A stretch of DNA of 64,000 bases. It comes from Bilophila sp964538355. Lineage in GTDB: Bacteria; Desulfobacterota; Desulfovibrionia; Desulfovibrionales; Desulfovibrionaceae. This document shows positions 16,159 through 24,389 of the stretch, piece by piece. The first letter of the stretch is position 1, and each line of letters starts with the position of its first letter. The notes under the pieces were generated by a model, which searched no databases, was not told the DNA's origin, and was given only the letters and a program-made list of their open reading frames with translations. The DNA lies in assembly GCA_964538355.1 (NCBI GenBank), contig CAZIFC010000008.1, forward strand, positions 1 through 64,000. The letters run 5' to 3'. A program made the translations under genes and the position numbers.

Positions 16159-17046
16159 ATGAGCATCACTGCTGCTATGGTTAAAGACCTGCGCGAAAAG
16201 ACTGCCGCAGGCATGATGGACTGCAAGAAGGCCCTCACCGAATGTGACGGCGATATGGACAAGGCCGTTGACTGGCTCCGCCAGAAGGGTCTTTCCAAGG
16301 CCGCCAAGAAGGCCGGACGTGCCACTTCCGAAGGCCTCGTTGGTTTCGAAGTTGCCGCTGACGGCAAGTCCGGCGTGGCTGTCGAAGTCAAGTGCGAAAC
16401 CGACTTCGTGGCTCGCGGCGACAAGTTCCAGGGCTTTGTGAAGGATATGGTCGCTCAGGTTGCCAAGGGCGAATACGCCGACGGCGACGCGCTGCTGGCC
16501 GCTCCTTTTGTGGCTGACGCTTCCGTGTCCGTGAAGGAAGCCCTTGATGGCGTCATCGCCACCACCGGCGAAAACATGGGCCTTGGCAAGTTCGTCAAGA
16601 TGGAACTCGCCGCTGGCAAGGCCGGCATGGTTGGCGGGTATCTGCACTCCAACGGCAAGCTCGCCGTGCTCGTCGAAGTTCAGACCGGCAGCGAAGCCGC
16701 CGCCGCTACCGAAGCGTTCCAGGATCTGGTGAAGAATGTGGCGATGCAGATCGCCGCTGTCGCCCCCCTCGCCGTTTCCGAAAGCGAACTGGACCCCGCC
16801 GCTGTCGAACACGAACGCGAAGTGTACCGCCAGAAGGCCCGCGAAGAAGGCAAGCCCGAACAGATCATCGAAAAGATCGCCGAAGGCGCGGTCAAGAAGT
16901 TCTGCAAGGAAGTCTGCCTGCTCGATCAGCTCTACATCCGCGACGACAAGATGACGATCAACGATCTCGTCAAGGCCGCCGCGAAGACCATCGGCGAACC
17001 CGTCACTGTCGTCCGCTTCGTGCGGATTCAGCTCGGCGCCGAATAG
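16159..17046 (+). CDS. tsf: Translation elongation factor Ts
   Basis: EF-Ts recycles EF-Tu by GDP/GTP exchange in the cytoplasm. The 295-residue protein shows the N-terminal UBA-type domain with VKDLREKTAAGMMDCKKAL, the KAGRATSEGLV linker and the core motif VEVKCETDFVARGDKF. The C-terminal part has the QIAAVAPLAV dimerisation-core segment. Full length for a two-domain EF-Ts. GGAG lies nine bases upstream. The gene ends in a strong terminator, separating rpsB-tsf from the genes that follow. Confidence 0.98.
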   Translation: MSITAAMVKDLREKTAAGMMDCKKALTECDGDMDKAVDWLRQKGLSKAAKKAGRATSEGLVGFEVAADGKSGVAVEVKCETDFVARGDKFQGFVKDMVAQVAKGEYADGDALLAAPFVADASVSVKEALDGVIATTGENMGLGKFVKMELAAGKAGMVGGYLHSNGKLAVLVEVQTGSEAAAATEAFQDLVKNVAMQIAAVAPLAVSESELDPAAVEHEREVYRQKAREEGKPEQIIEKIAEGAVKKFCKEVCLLDQLYIRDDKMTINDLVKAAAKTIGEPVTVVRFVRIQLGAE

Positions 17047-17066
17047 TTTCCGCCACTGTCTGCAAG

Positions 17067-17090
17067 AGGGGGGCTATGCCCCCCTTTTTT
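17067..17090 (+). terminator. Rho-independent terminator of rpsB-tsf
   Basis: AGGGGGGC and GCCCCCCT form an 8-bp stem around a TAT loop, followed by TTTTTT. The next gene starts only 26 bases later. Confidence 0.9.
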
Positions 17091-17115
17091 GTAGTCGCAA
17101 CCGCAGGATTCGCTC

Positions 17116-18096
17116 GTGAGTCTTTATTCCGGCGCGCATGTGCTCATTACGGGGGGGCTGGGCTTCATCGGTTCGAACCTTGCCGTTCGCCTTCTTCAGG
17201 AAGGCGCAAGCGTTACGCTCATCGACAGCCTTATTCCTCAATACGGCGGCAATCAGGCCAATATCCGCGGTTATGAATCCCGCCTTCGGGTCAATATTTC
17301 CGATGTCCGCGATCCCTACAGCATGAAAACGCTGGTGCAGGGGCAGGATTTTCTTTTCAATCTCGCCGGGCAGACCAGCCACATGGACTCGATGGCCGAT
17401 CCCTATACGGATTTGGACATCAACTGCCGGGCGCAGCTTTCCATCCTTGAAGCCTGCCGGAATGCCAATCCGGGCATACGAATCGTTTTTGCCGGAACCC
17501 GCCAGATTTATGGCAAGCCCGACTATCTTCCCGTGGATGAAGCCCACCCCGTCCGCCCTGTGGATGTCAACGGCATCAACAAGATGGCGGGGGAATGGTA
17601 CCACATCCTCTACAACAACGTGTACGGCATCCGCGCCTGCTCGCTGCGCCTGACCAACACCATTGGCCCCCGGATGCGGATCAAGGACGCGCGGCAGACC
17701 TTTCTCGGCGTCTGGATCAGGCAGATCCTGACCGGAAAGCCGTTCGAGGTCTGGGGCGGCGAACAGCTGCGCGACTTCACCTATGTGGATGACTGCGTGG
17801 AAGCGATGATCCGCGTGGCCCTGCACGACGAAGCCTTCGGGCAGATCTTCAATGTTGGCGGCGGAAAGCGTGTTTCCCTGCTCGAATTGGCCGATCTCCT
17901 CGTGGACATGGCGGGAGAAGGGACGTATGACATTCGGGAATATCCTGCCGATCGCAAGAAAATCGACATCGGCGACTATTACGCCGACGATGCCCGCCTG
18001 CGGAAGCTCATCGGCTGGGAGCCGGGCACGCCGCTTGCCGACGGATTGCGGCGTATTGTCGAATACTACCGTCCGCGGCTTCAGGAATACCTCTAG
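17116..18096 (+). CDS. NAD-dependent epimerase/dehydratase (extended SDR), catalytic Tyr replaced by Asn
   Basis: Extended short-chain dehydrogenases of this type modify nucleotide sugars. The 326-residue protein has the NAD-binding GGLGFIG at 13-19, an early Asp for NAD (LIDSLIP), and a C-terminal sugar-binding region with FNVGGGKRVSLLELA. The usual catalytic YxxxK appears as NGINK (152-156), so the tyrosine position is Asn152. A related group of glycan-cluster SDRs with a VNGINK motif exists to my knowledge; its reaction is unclear to me. Translation starts at GTG with a weak AGGA. It heads a three-gene sugar cluster followed by pyrH. Confidence 0.85.
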   Translation: MSLYSGAHVLITGGLGFIGSNLAVRLLQEGASVTLIDSLIPQYGGNQANIRGYESRLRVNISDVRDPYSMKTLVQGQDFLFNLAGQTSHMDSMADPYTDLDINCRAQLSILEACRNANPGIRIVFAGTRQIYGKPDYLPVDEAHPVRPVDVNGINKMAGEWYHILYNNVYGIRACSLRLTNTIGPRMRIKDARQTFLGVWIRQILTGKPFEVWGGEQLRDFTYVDDCVEAMIRVALHDEAFGQIFNVGGGKRVSLLELADLLVDMAGEGTYDIREYPADRKKIDIGDYYADDARLRKLIGWEPGTPLADGLRRIVEYYRPRLQEYL

Positions 18097-18105
18097 AGGA
18101 TTGCC

Positions 18106-19260
18106 ATGACCCCAACTTTCATTCCACAGGCAAACCCCGGCGCAACGTTTGGAGCCAACCGCGAGGCGTTGCTCAAGGCCGCCTCAGACGTCCTCGACAG
18201 TGGCTGGTACATCAATGGTACGCAGGTTCGGCAGTTCGAGGAACGCTTTGCCGCCTTTTGTTCCGCCCGCTTTGCCGTTGGCGTGGGCAACGGTACGGAT
18301 GCCATAGAGGTCGCCCTGCGCGCGCTTGGCATCGGCAAGGGGGATCTGGTCTTTACCGTGTCCCATACCGCCGTGGCTACGGTTGCCGCCATCGAGTGTG
18401 CGGGGGCAACGCCTGTGCTTGTGGATATTGATCCCGATACCTATACAATGTCCCCGGAAAGCTTGCGTACCGCGCTTGATGCGGCCCGCGCCGGACGCTA
18501 TCCGGGACGCCCCGCCGCCATCATCCCTGTCCACCTGTACGGGACGTGCGCTGATTTTGATGCCATTCGCGAGGTCGCGGGAGATCTTCCGATTATTGAG
18601 GATTGCGCTCAGGCGCATGGGGCGGCCTATAAGGGGCGGCCCGCCGGAAGCATGGGCATCATGGGGACGTTCAGCTTTTACCCCACCAAGAATCTCGGAG
18701 CCATCGGCGATGGTGGCTGCGTGGTCACGTCCGACGAAACGCTTGCCGGGCGGCTACGCAGCGTGCGCGAATACGGCTGGAAGACGCACTATCTGAGCAG
18801 CGAGCCGGGCATCAACTCCCGGCTGGATGAGATGCAGGCGGCGTTCCTCAATATCCTGCTGCCTTCGCTTGCTGCGCGGAACGCCAGACGCCGGGCCATT
18901 GCCGAACGCTACCGCCGCGAACTGTCCGGGTGCGGCGGGCTTGTGTTGCCTTCCGTTCCGGAATGGGCCGAGCCGGTCTACCATCTTTATGTTGTCCGCT
19001 GCGCGGATCGCGAGGCCCTCAGGCAGCGGCTCCGTGAACGGGGTGTGGGAACGGCAGTCCACTATCCCAGCCCGGTGCATCTTCAGGATGCCTACCGTGG
19101 AAGGGTGCCGCTTGCACCCGCAGGGCTGCCCGTTACGGAAACCCTCCTGCCTCAGATTCTCAGCCTGCCCATGTATCCCGAGCTTTCCGACGCCGATGCC
19201 CTTGCCGTGGCCGAGGCCGTTCGTGAGGAGCTTTCCACTCTGACCAAGGAGCGCGCATGA
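18106..19260 (+). CDS. DegT/DnrJ/EryC1-family sugar aminotransferase
   Basis: PLP enzymes of this family transfer an amino group to keto-sugar nucleotides. The 384-residue protein has the N-terminal GTDAIEVALRALGIGKGD segment, the PLP-binding EDCAQAHGA motif (Asp166 region), and the Schiff-base lysine at 195 in FSFYPTKNLGAIGDGG. C-terminal TAVHYPSPVHLQ is also typical. Together with the SDR upstream and the glycosyltransferase downstream it suggests synthesis and transfer of an amino sugar for a surface glycan. Its stop overlaps the next start by four bases. Confidence 0.92.
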   Translation: MTPTFIPQANPGATFGANREALLKAASDVLDSGWYINGTQVRQFEERFAAFCSARFAVGVGNGTDAIEVALRALGIGKGDLVFTVSHTAVATVAAIECAGATPVLVDIDPDTYTMSPESLRTALDAARAGRYPGRPAAIIPVHLYGTCADFDAIREVAGDLPIIEDCAQAHGAAYKGRPAGSMGIMGTFSFYPTKNLGAIGDGGCVVTSDETLAGRLRSVREYGWKTHYLSSEPGINSRLDEMQAAFLNILLPSLAARNARRRAIAERYRRELSGCGGLVLPSVPEWAEPVYHLYVVRCADREALRQRLRERGVGTAVHYPSPVHLQDAYRGRVPLAPAGLPVTETLLPQILSLPMYPELSDADALAVAEAVREELSTLTKERA

Positions 19261-20045
19261 GTTCCGAACCGTCCGGCAAACCGACTGTCACGGGACTGGT
19301 TTTGACGTACAACGGCGAGCGGCTGCTTGACCGCTGCCTTGAGTCGCTTTCATTCTGTGATGCCGTTATTGTTGTGGATTCCTTCAGTAAGGATGCGACG
19401 GAATCCATTGCCAGACGCTACGGGGCAACCTTTCTCCAGCACCCGTGGAGCGGCGCGCTTCCGCAATTTGAGTACGCGCTCGGACAGGTTGAAACAGACT
19501 GGGTTGTCTCGCTTGATCAGGACGAGATTTGCTCCGAGGAGCTGCGGGAGTCCATCCTGAAGGCCTTGCCCGCTGCTCCGGCCGATGTCTGCGGGTACTA
19601 TCCGGCGCGGCGTTCGTGGTACTATGATCGCTTTCTGAAACACAGCGGGTGGTATCCCGATCGCCTTCTGCGCGTATTCCGGCGCGGCGGAGTCCATTTT
19701 ACCCAGAGCGGCGCGCATGAGCACATCGATCCCAACGGGCGCACACAGACGCTCGAAGGCGATATCCTGCATTATCCCTACCAGAATTTTCGGGAGCATC
19801 TGGACAAGATCAACTCCTATGCCCAGCAGGGCGCGGACGATCTCGCGGCACGCGGGAAAAAGGGCGGCATTGCCCTCGGACTGCTCCACGGATTCGGGCG
19901 TTTCCTGCGTATTTACCTGTTTAAAAAAGGTTTCCTCGATGGCAGAGCCGGGTTCATCAACGCGGCTCATGGCGCGTTTTACGCCTTTCTCAAGTATGTG
20001 AGAGTCGACGAGGGAGATTGGGGTTTTCCCTACAACCACCGCTAA
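19257..20045 (+). CDS. Family-2 glycosyltransferase, WaaE/KdtX-like
   Basis: Inverting GT-A enzymes of this group add glucose or a related sugar to the lipopolysaccharide core at the inner membrane. The 262-residue protein starts with LVLTYNGERLLDRCLESL, then VIVVDSFSKDAT (nucleotide-binding Asp). The divalent-metal motif DQDE at 87-90 is followed by the RSWYYDRFLKHSGWYPDRLL segment that is characteristic of WaaE-like enzymes. The C-terminus has an amphipathic hydrophobic region. The acceptor is unknown. Co-transcribed with the aminotransferase; pyrH starts 12 bases after its stop. Confidence 0.88.
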   Translation: MSSEPSGKPTVTGLVLTYNGERLLDRCLESLSFCDAVIVVDSFSKDATESIARRYGATFLQHPWSGALPQFEYALGQVETDWVVSLDQDEICSEELRESILKALPAAPADVCGYYPARRSWYYDRFLKHSGWYPDRLLRVFRRGGVHFTQSGAHEHIDPNGRTQTLEGDILHYPYQNFREHLDKINSYAQQGADDLAARGKKGGIALGLLHGFGRFLRIYLFKKGFLDGRAGFINAAHGAFYAFLKYVRVDEGDWGFPYNHR

Positions 20046-20057
20046 AAGGGAGAAAAC

Positions 20058-20774
20058 ATGGCTGAACTCAAGTACAAACGCGTGCTGCTCAAGCTCAGCG
20101 GCGAAGCACTTGCCGGAGACAAACAGATAGGTATTGACCCTCACACGGTTTCGAAGATATGTGCAGAAATCGCCGATGTGGTGGATATGGGGCTTGAGGT
20201 CGCGCTTGTCATCGGCGGCGGCAACATCTTCCGCGGCCTTTCCGCCTCTGCGGAAGGCATGGAGCGTTCGTCCGCCGACTATATGGGCATGCTTGCCACG
20301 GTGCTGAACGCCCTGGCCGTGCAGGATGCGCTGGAAAAGTCCGGGCATCCCACCCGGGTCATGTCCGCCATCGCCATGCAGGAAGTCTGTGAGCCTTATG
20401 TCCGCCGCCGCGCCATGCGCCATCTGGAAAAGGGCCGCGTGATCATCTGTGCCGCCGGAACGGGCAACCCCTACTTCACGACGGATACCGCGGCGGCCCT
20501 GCGCGGGATGGAACTCAAGTGCGACGCCATTATCAAGGCCACCAAGGTCGACGGCATGTACGACAAGGACCCCATGAAGCACGACGACGCCGTGATGTTC
20601 AAGAATCTGACGTATGAGGAGACGCTGCGCCGCCACCTCAAGGTGATGGATTCCACGGCAGTGACCCTGGCTCAGGAAAACAGGGTTCCGATCATCGTGT
20701 GCAACATGTTCAACGGCAGCATCAAAAAGGTGGTCATGGGCGAAAACCCGGGAACCACTGTCGAAGGAGAGTAA
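20058..20774 (+). CDS. pyrH: UMP kinase
   Basis: PyrH phosphorylates UMP to UDP in pyrimidine nucleotide synthesis and is usually hexameric and regulated by GTP and UTP. The 238-residue protein has RVLLKLSGEALAG at the N-terminus, VIGGGNIFRG, and the ICAAGTGNPYFTTDTAAALR segment followed by KATKVDGMYDKDP. These are the standard amino-acid-kinase motifs of bacterial UMP kinases. AAGGGAG lies upstream of the ATG. frr follows after a single intervening base. Confidence 0.97.
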   Translation: MAELKYKRVLLKLSGEALAGDKQIGIDPHTVSKICAEIADVVDMGLEVALVIGGGNIFRGLSASAEGMERSSADYMGMLATVLNALAVQDALEKSGHPTRVMSAIAMQEVCEPYVRRRAMRHLEKGRVIICAAGTGNPYFTTDTAAALRGMELKCDAIIKATKVDGMYDKDPMKHDDAVMFKNLTYEETLRRHLKVMDSTAVTLAQENRVPIIVCNMFNGSIKKVVMGENPGTTVEGE

Positions 20775-20775
20775 G

Positions 20776-21336
20776 ATGGATAAAGAAAGCATCATGCTGG
20801 ATTCCGAAGAGCGCATGGAAAAGGCGATCGTCGCTCTGGATCGCGATTTCAGCCGCCTCCGCACGGGCCGCGCGTCTACCAGCCTTGTGGATAACGTCAA
20901 GGTGGATTACTACGGCACGCCCACTCCCGTCGGTCAGATGTCTTCCGTCGCCGTGCCGGACAGCCGCACCATTACCATCCAGCCCTGGGATCGCGGCGCG
21001 TTTGCGCTCATCGAAAAGGCCATCCTGAAGTCGGATCTCGGCCTGACTCCCGTGAACGATGGTAAAATCATCCGTATTTCCATTCCGCCGCTGACCGAAG
21101 ACCGCCGCAAGGAACTTGGCAAGCTCGCCCGCAAGTCCGGCGAAGAGGCCAAGGTCGCCGTCCGCAACGTTCGCCGTGACGCCAACGATCAGCTCAAGAA
21201 GCTGGAAAAGGACAAGGCCATCTCCGAAGACGAGCTTAAGAAGGCCACTGAAGACGTTCAGAAGCTGACCGACAAATACGTCGCCAAGGTCGACGAAAAG
21301 TGTGCGGCCAAGGAAAAGGAAATCATGGATCTGTAA
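20776..21336 (+). CDS. frr: Ribosome recycling factor
   Basis: RRF, together with EF-G, splits the post-termination ribosome. The 186-residue length is exact for the family. Visible motifs are FSRLRTGRAS near residue 29, the DYYGTPTP segment, and IRISIPPLTEDRRKELGK, which leads into the long helical domain ending in a Lys/Glu-rich bundle helix. It is tightly coupled to pyrH. A stable hairpin follows at 21348. Confidence 0.97.
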   Translation: MDKESIMLDSEERMEKAIVALDRDFSRLRTGRASTSLVDNVKVDYYGTPTPVGQMSSVAVPDSRTITIQPWDRGAFALIEKAILKSDLGLTPVNDGKIIRISIPPLTEDRRKELGKLARKSGEEAKVAVRNVRRDANDQLKKLEKDKAISEDELKKATEDVQKLTDKYVAKVDEKCAAKEKEIMDL

Positions 21337-21347
21337 GCCGGATCCGC

Positions 21348-21374
21348 GTGCGGAGGGGGATTGCCTCTCCGCAC
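21348..21374 (+). other. Stem-loop between frr and uppS
   Basis: GTGCGGAG (21348-21355) and CTCCGCAC (21367-21374) form a perfect 8-bp stem. No T-run follows; it may be a processing or pausing site within the operon. Confidence 0.5.
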
Positions 21375-21492
21375 CCCGTCTCCCTCCGGCGGATGCCGTA
21401 TCCTGTCTGGGAAGCTCCATGCGCTGGGGAGGCGGAACCTTCCGAGCCGTTTCCGTCCAATTCTCTTACGCTGCCGAGGCTGTTCGATTTCC

Positions 21493-22227
21493 ATGTCCGA
21501 ACCTTCACCGCATTCCATCCCTGCCGAAACGCTTCCGGCCCACATTGCCGTCATCATGGATGGCAACGGACGCTGGGCCCAGGAGCGGGGCCTGTCCCGC
21601 AGCGAGGGGCACAAGGCCGGTGTCCGGGCCGCCAAGGCCATCGTTACCGAATGCCGCAAACTGGGCATCCGCCATCTGACGCTCTATACCTTTTCTCAGG
21701 AAAACTGGGGCCGCCCCAAGGACGAAGTCAGCCTGCTGTTCCAGCTGCTGGTCACCTTTCTCGGAGACGAGCTTGCCTCAATGGAGCGCAACGGCATCAG
21801 GCTCCGCGTGTTCGGGGACATCGACGGCTTGCCCCTTCCGGCGCGCACTGCCCTGCGCCACGCCATGAACCGCACCGCGTGCTGTTCCGACATGATCGTC
21901 AATCTTGCCCTGAACTATTCGGGGCGGGAAGAGATCCTTCGCGCGGCCCGGCAGCTCATGCGTGACGGGCTGAAGCCGGAGGACGTGACGGAAGAAACCT
22001 TTCGGGCACGGCTCTATTCGGCGGGGCAGCCGGACCCTGATCTGGTTATCAGAACCAGCGGAGAGCAGCGCATCAGCAACTACCTGCCGTTTCAGAGTGC
22101 CTACAGCGAACTGTATTTCACGGCCACCTATTGGCCCGACTTTACGCCCGAAGCCCTCCACAAGGCCCTCGCCGAATACGCGGGCCGGAATCGCCGTTTC
22201 GGGCTGACACAGGAGCAGATCCAATGA
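21493..22227 (+). CDS. uppS: Undecaprenyl diphosphate synthase
   Basis: UppS is a cis-prenyltransferase that extends farnesyl diphosphate to undecaprenyl diphosphate, the lipid carrier for cell-wall and O-antigen synthesis. The 244-residue protein has the diagnostic AVIMDGNGRWA (catalytic Asp), the GHKAGVRAAK segment, LTLYTFSQENWGRPKDEV and the C-terminal DLVIRTSGEQRISNYLPFQ with SELYF. The start at 21493 is chosen by comparison with family length; the ribosome-binding site is weak (GAGG about 14 bases upstream). Its stop overlaps the cdsA start (ATGA). Confidence 0.95.
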   Translation: MSEPSPHSIPAETLPAHIAVIMDGNGRWAQERGLSRSEGHKAGVRAAKAIVTECRKLGIRHLTLYTFSQENWGRPKDEVSLLFQLLVTFLGDELASMERNGIRLRVFGDIDGLPLPARTALRHAMNRTACCSDMIVNLALNYSGREEILRAARQLMRDGLKPEDVTEETFRARLYSAGQPDPDLVIRTSGEQRISNYLPFQSAYSELYFTATYWPDFTPEALHKALAEYAGRNRRFGLTQEQIQ

Positions 22228-23030
22228 ATATCGCCTCAAAACATTTTCCCCGGATTGCAACAGGGCTTGTCCTGCTGAGCGTCCTCGGCACTTCTCTGTA
22301 TCTTTCCGGGCCGTACCTTTTTGGATTGCTGCTGCTGTTTACCCTTGTGGGGCTGTGGGAGTTCTACGCCATGTTCTGGCCTTTGGGGTCAAACCTTGGC
22401 GGGCGCATTCTCGGGCTGGTTCTTGGCGGCCTGCTTATTACGGCGGCCTGGCTCCGCCCCGAGCTGATTGTTTCGGCACTGGCGTTGTCCACGCTGATTC
22501 TGGCCTGCCTTTTCCTGTTCAGCTGGTCGCATGACGCCAAATACCGCTTTACGCGGGTGGCGGTGCTTGCGGGGGGCCTGCTGTACATTCCCATGCTGAT
22601 CATGCCCGCCCTGAATTTTTCCATCCATGAGCAGCTCTTGCTCATCTGTACGGCGGCGGGTTCGGATACCGTAGCCTACTTTTTCGGCATGCGCTTCGGC
22701 AAGCACAAGATCTGGCCCAACGTCAGCCCCAAGAAGAGCATTGAAGGCAGCATCGCCGGGCTGTGCGCCAGCGTGCTGGTGGCGATCGGTTTCGGGTTTG
22801 CGTTTGGGGTGGAGGGCGTTGCCGTGGGCGAGTTCGCGCTGCTTGGCCTTGTGCTCGGCGTGATGGCCCAGCTTGGCGACTTTTTCGAATCTGCGCTCAA
22901 GCGTTCCCGTTCCGTCAAGGATTCCGGGAGCGTCCTGCCGGGGCACGGTGGCGTGCTTGACCGTGTGGACAGCCTGCTGTTTGTCATCCCCACCTACGAG
23001 TGTGCCAGAATCGTCATGGCGTTTTTTTAG
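22224..23030 (+). CDS. cdsA: Phosphatidate cytidylyltransferase
   Basis: CdsA makes CDP-diacylglycerol from CTP and phosphatidic acid at the membrane, feeding all phospholipid headgroup synthesis. The 268-residue protein is highly hydrophobic with about seven membrane segments. It contains the signature near its C-terminal third: SDTVAYFFGMRFGKHK, the NVSPKKSIEGSIAG segment, and the GDFFESALKRSRSVKDSG to LPGHGGVLDRVDSLL motif. The length is typical. The start overlaps the uppS stop by four bases. A terminator-like hairpin follows. Confidence 0.96.
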   Translation: MNIASKHFPRIATGLVLLSVLGTSLYLSGPYLFGLLLLFTLVGLWEFYAMFWPLGSNLGGRILGLVLGGLLITAAWLRPELIVSALALSTLILACLFLFSWSHDAKYRFTRVAVLAGGLLYIPMLIMPALNFSIHEQLLLICTAAGSDTVAYFFGMRFGKHKIWPNVSPKKSIEGSIAGLCASVLVAIGFGFAFGVEGVAVGEFALLGLVLGVMAQLGDFFESALKRSRSVKDSGSVLPGHGGVLDRVDSLLFVIPTYECARIVMAFF

Positions 23031-23039
23031 GATGCCGTG

Positions 23040-23069
23040 AAGAGGGAACGGGTTTCCCTCTTTTCTCTT
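23040..23069 (+). terminator. Terminator or attenuator between cdsA and dxr
   Basis: AAGAGGGAA and TTCCCTCTT form a perfect 9-bp stem with a CGGGT loop, followed by TTCTCTT. It lies inside an in-frame GTG extension of dxr, which argues against that longer start. Confidence 0.7.
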
Positions 23070-23180
23070 CCTCGCAAAACGGAAGAGAGCGGCTCATTGT
23101 TTCTTCCTGCGGCGGGGCGTTTCGCCGCCGCGCCATACCGGGGAAGTTTCAGGACTTCCCCTTTTTTGCACGGGAAAAGC

Positions 23181-24389
23181 ATGCTTCAGTATATTACGGA
23201 ACTCCCTTCCTCCGAATGGGAAACGGATTTTCCCCGTTCGGTGGTGCTGCTGGGCAGTACAGGCTCTATCGGCGTCAATACGCTGCGCGTCATCGAACGG
23301 CATCCCGAACTGTTTGGGGTCGTGGCCTTGGCAGGCGGACGGAATATCGAACGTTTGGCTGAGCAGGCGTTGCGCTGGCGTCCGCCGTATCTCGGCGTCC
23401 TTACGGAAGAGGGCAGGGCGGCCTTGCGCGCACGTTTCCCCGCCGGCTATACGCCTGAAATCGTGGTGGGGCCGGAGGGGTATGCCGCGCTTGCGTCCCT
23501 GCCCGAGGCTTCGACCGTACTCTCCGCCCAGATGGGGGCGGCGGGGTTGCGTGCGACGGTGGCAGCGGCCCGGGCCGGAAAGGTCATCTGCCTCGCCAAC
23601 AAGGAATCGCTGGTGCTCGCCGGGCAGATGCTCCGCGAGATCTGCGCCCGCACCGGGGCCGTTGTGCTGCCCGTGGACTCCGAACACAACGCGGTTTTTC
23701 AGGGGCTGCGAGGCCGGAAGCCCGAGACGGTTCGCCGGATCATCCTGACCGCATCGGGCGGCCCTTTCCGGGGAAAGAAGCGGGATTTCCTTTCCGCCGT
23801 GACGCCCGCGCAGGCACTGAAACATCCCAACTGGAGCATGGGCGCAAAAATCACCATTGATTCCGCCTCAATGATGAACAAGGGCCTTGAGGTCATCGAA
23901 GCGCACCATCTCTATGGCCTGCCGCTGGAGCGCATCGGGGTACTGGTGCATCCCCAGTCTCTGGTGCACTCGCTGGTGGAGTTCGAGGACGGATCGCTCA
24001 TGGCGCAGGCCGGAACTCCAGACATGCGTATGCCCATCGCCTACTGTCTCGCATGGCCTTTGTGCCTTGATGCGGGCGTTCCCGCGCTGGATCTGGCCCG
24101 CTCCGGCGGCTTGACCTTCGAGGAGCCGGACTTACATTCCTTTCCATGCCTTGAACTTGCCTGCCGAACCATCGGCAAGGGGGCTGCCCTTCCCGTGGTG
24201 CTCAATGCGGCGAACGAGGTTGCGGTGGAGGCCTTTCTTGCGGGCCGCATCGGTTTTATGGCTATTCCCGAGCTCATCGAACGGGCGATGGACGGCTGTT
24301 TGGCCCCAGACCCTGAATCGCTGGAAGCGATTGAAATGCTGGATCATGAAACCCGACTCCGCGTCGGCCAATGGATAAAGAAGGTATAA
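23181..24389 (+). CDS. dxr: 1-deoxy-D-xylulose 5-phosphate reductoisomerase
   Basis: Dxr converts DXP to 2-C-methyl-D-erythritol 4-phosphate with NADPH, the committed step of the non-mevalonate isoprenoid pathway, so it supplies precursors for UppS upstream. The 402-residue protein has the NADPH loop LLGSTGSIGVNTLRVI, LANKESLVLAG, the metal and substrate motif PVDSEHNAVFQ, and ASGGPF with KHPNWSMGAKITIDSASMMNKGLE. The start at 23181 gives the usual family length; the upstream GTG at 23037 would place a terminator hairpin in the coding region. rseP starts immediately after its stop. Confidence 0.95.
   Translation: MLQYITELPSSEWETDFPRSVVLLGSTGSIGVNTLRVIERHPELFGVVALAGGRNIERLAEQALRWRPPYLGVLTEEGRAALRARFPAGYTPEIVVGPEGYAALASLPEASTVLSAQMGAAGLRATVAAARAGKVICLANKESLVLAGQMLREICARTGAVVLPVDSEHNAVFQGLRGRKPETVRRIILTASGGPFRGKKRDFLSAVTPAQALKHPNWSMGAKITIDSASMMNKGLEVIEAHHLYGLPLERIGVLVHPQSLVHSLVEFEDGSLMAQAGTPDMRMPIAYCLAWPLCLDAGVPALDLARSGGLTFEEPDLHSFPCLELACRTIGKGAALPVVLNAANEVAVEAFLAGRIGFMAIPELIERAMDGCLAPDPESLEAIEMLDHETRLRVGQWIKKV

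Noticed and set aside
23037..23180. Longer dxr starting at GTG 23037
   Set aside because: The extension would place a 9-bp terminator hairpin in the coding region and exceed the usual Dxr length by 48 residues.
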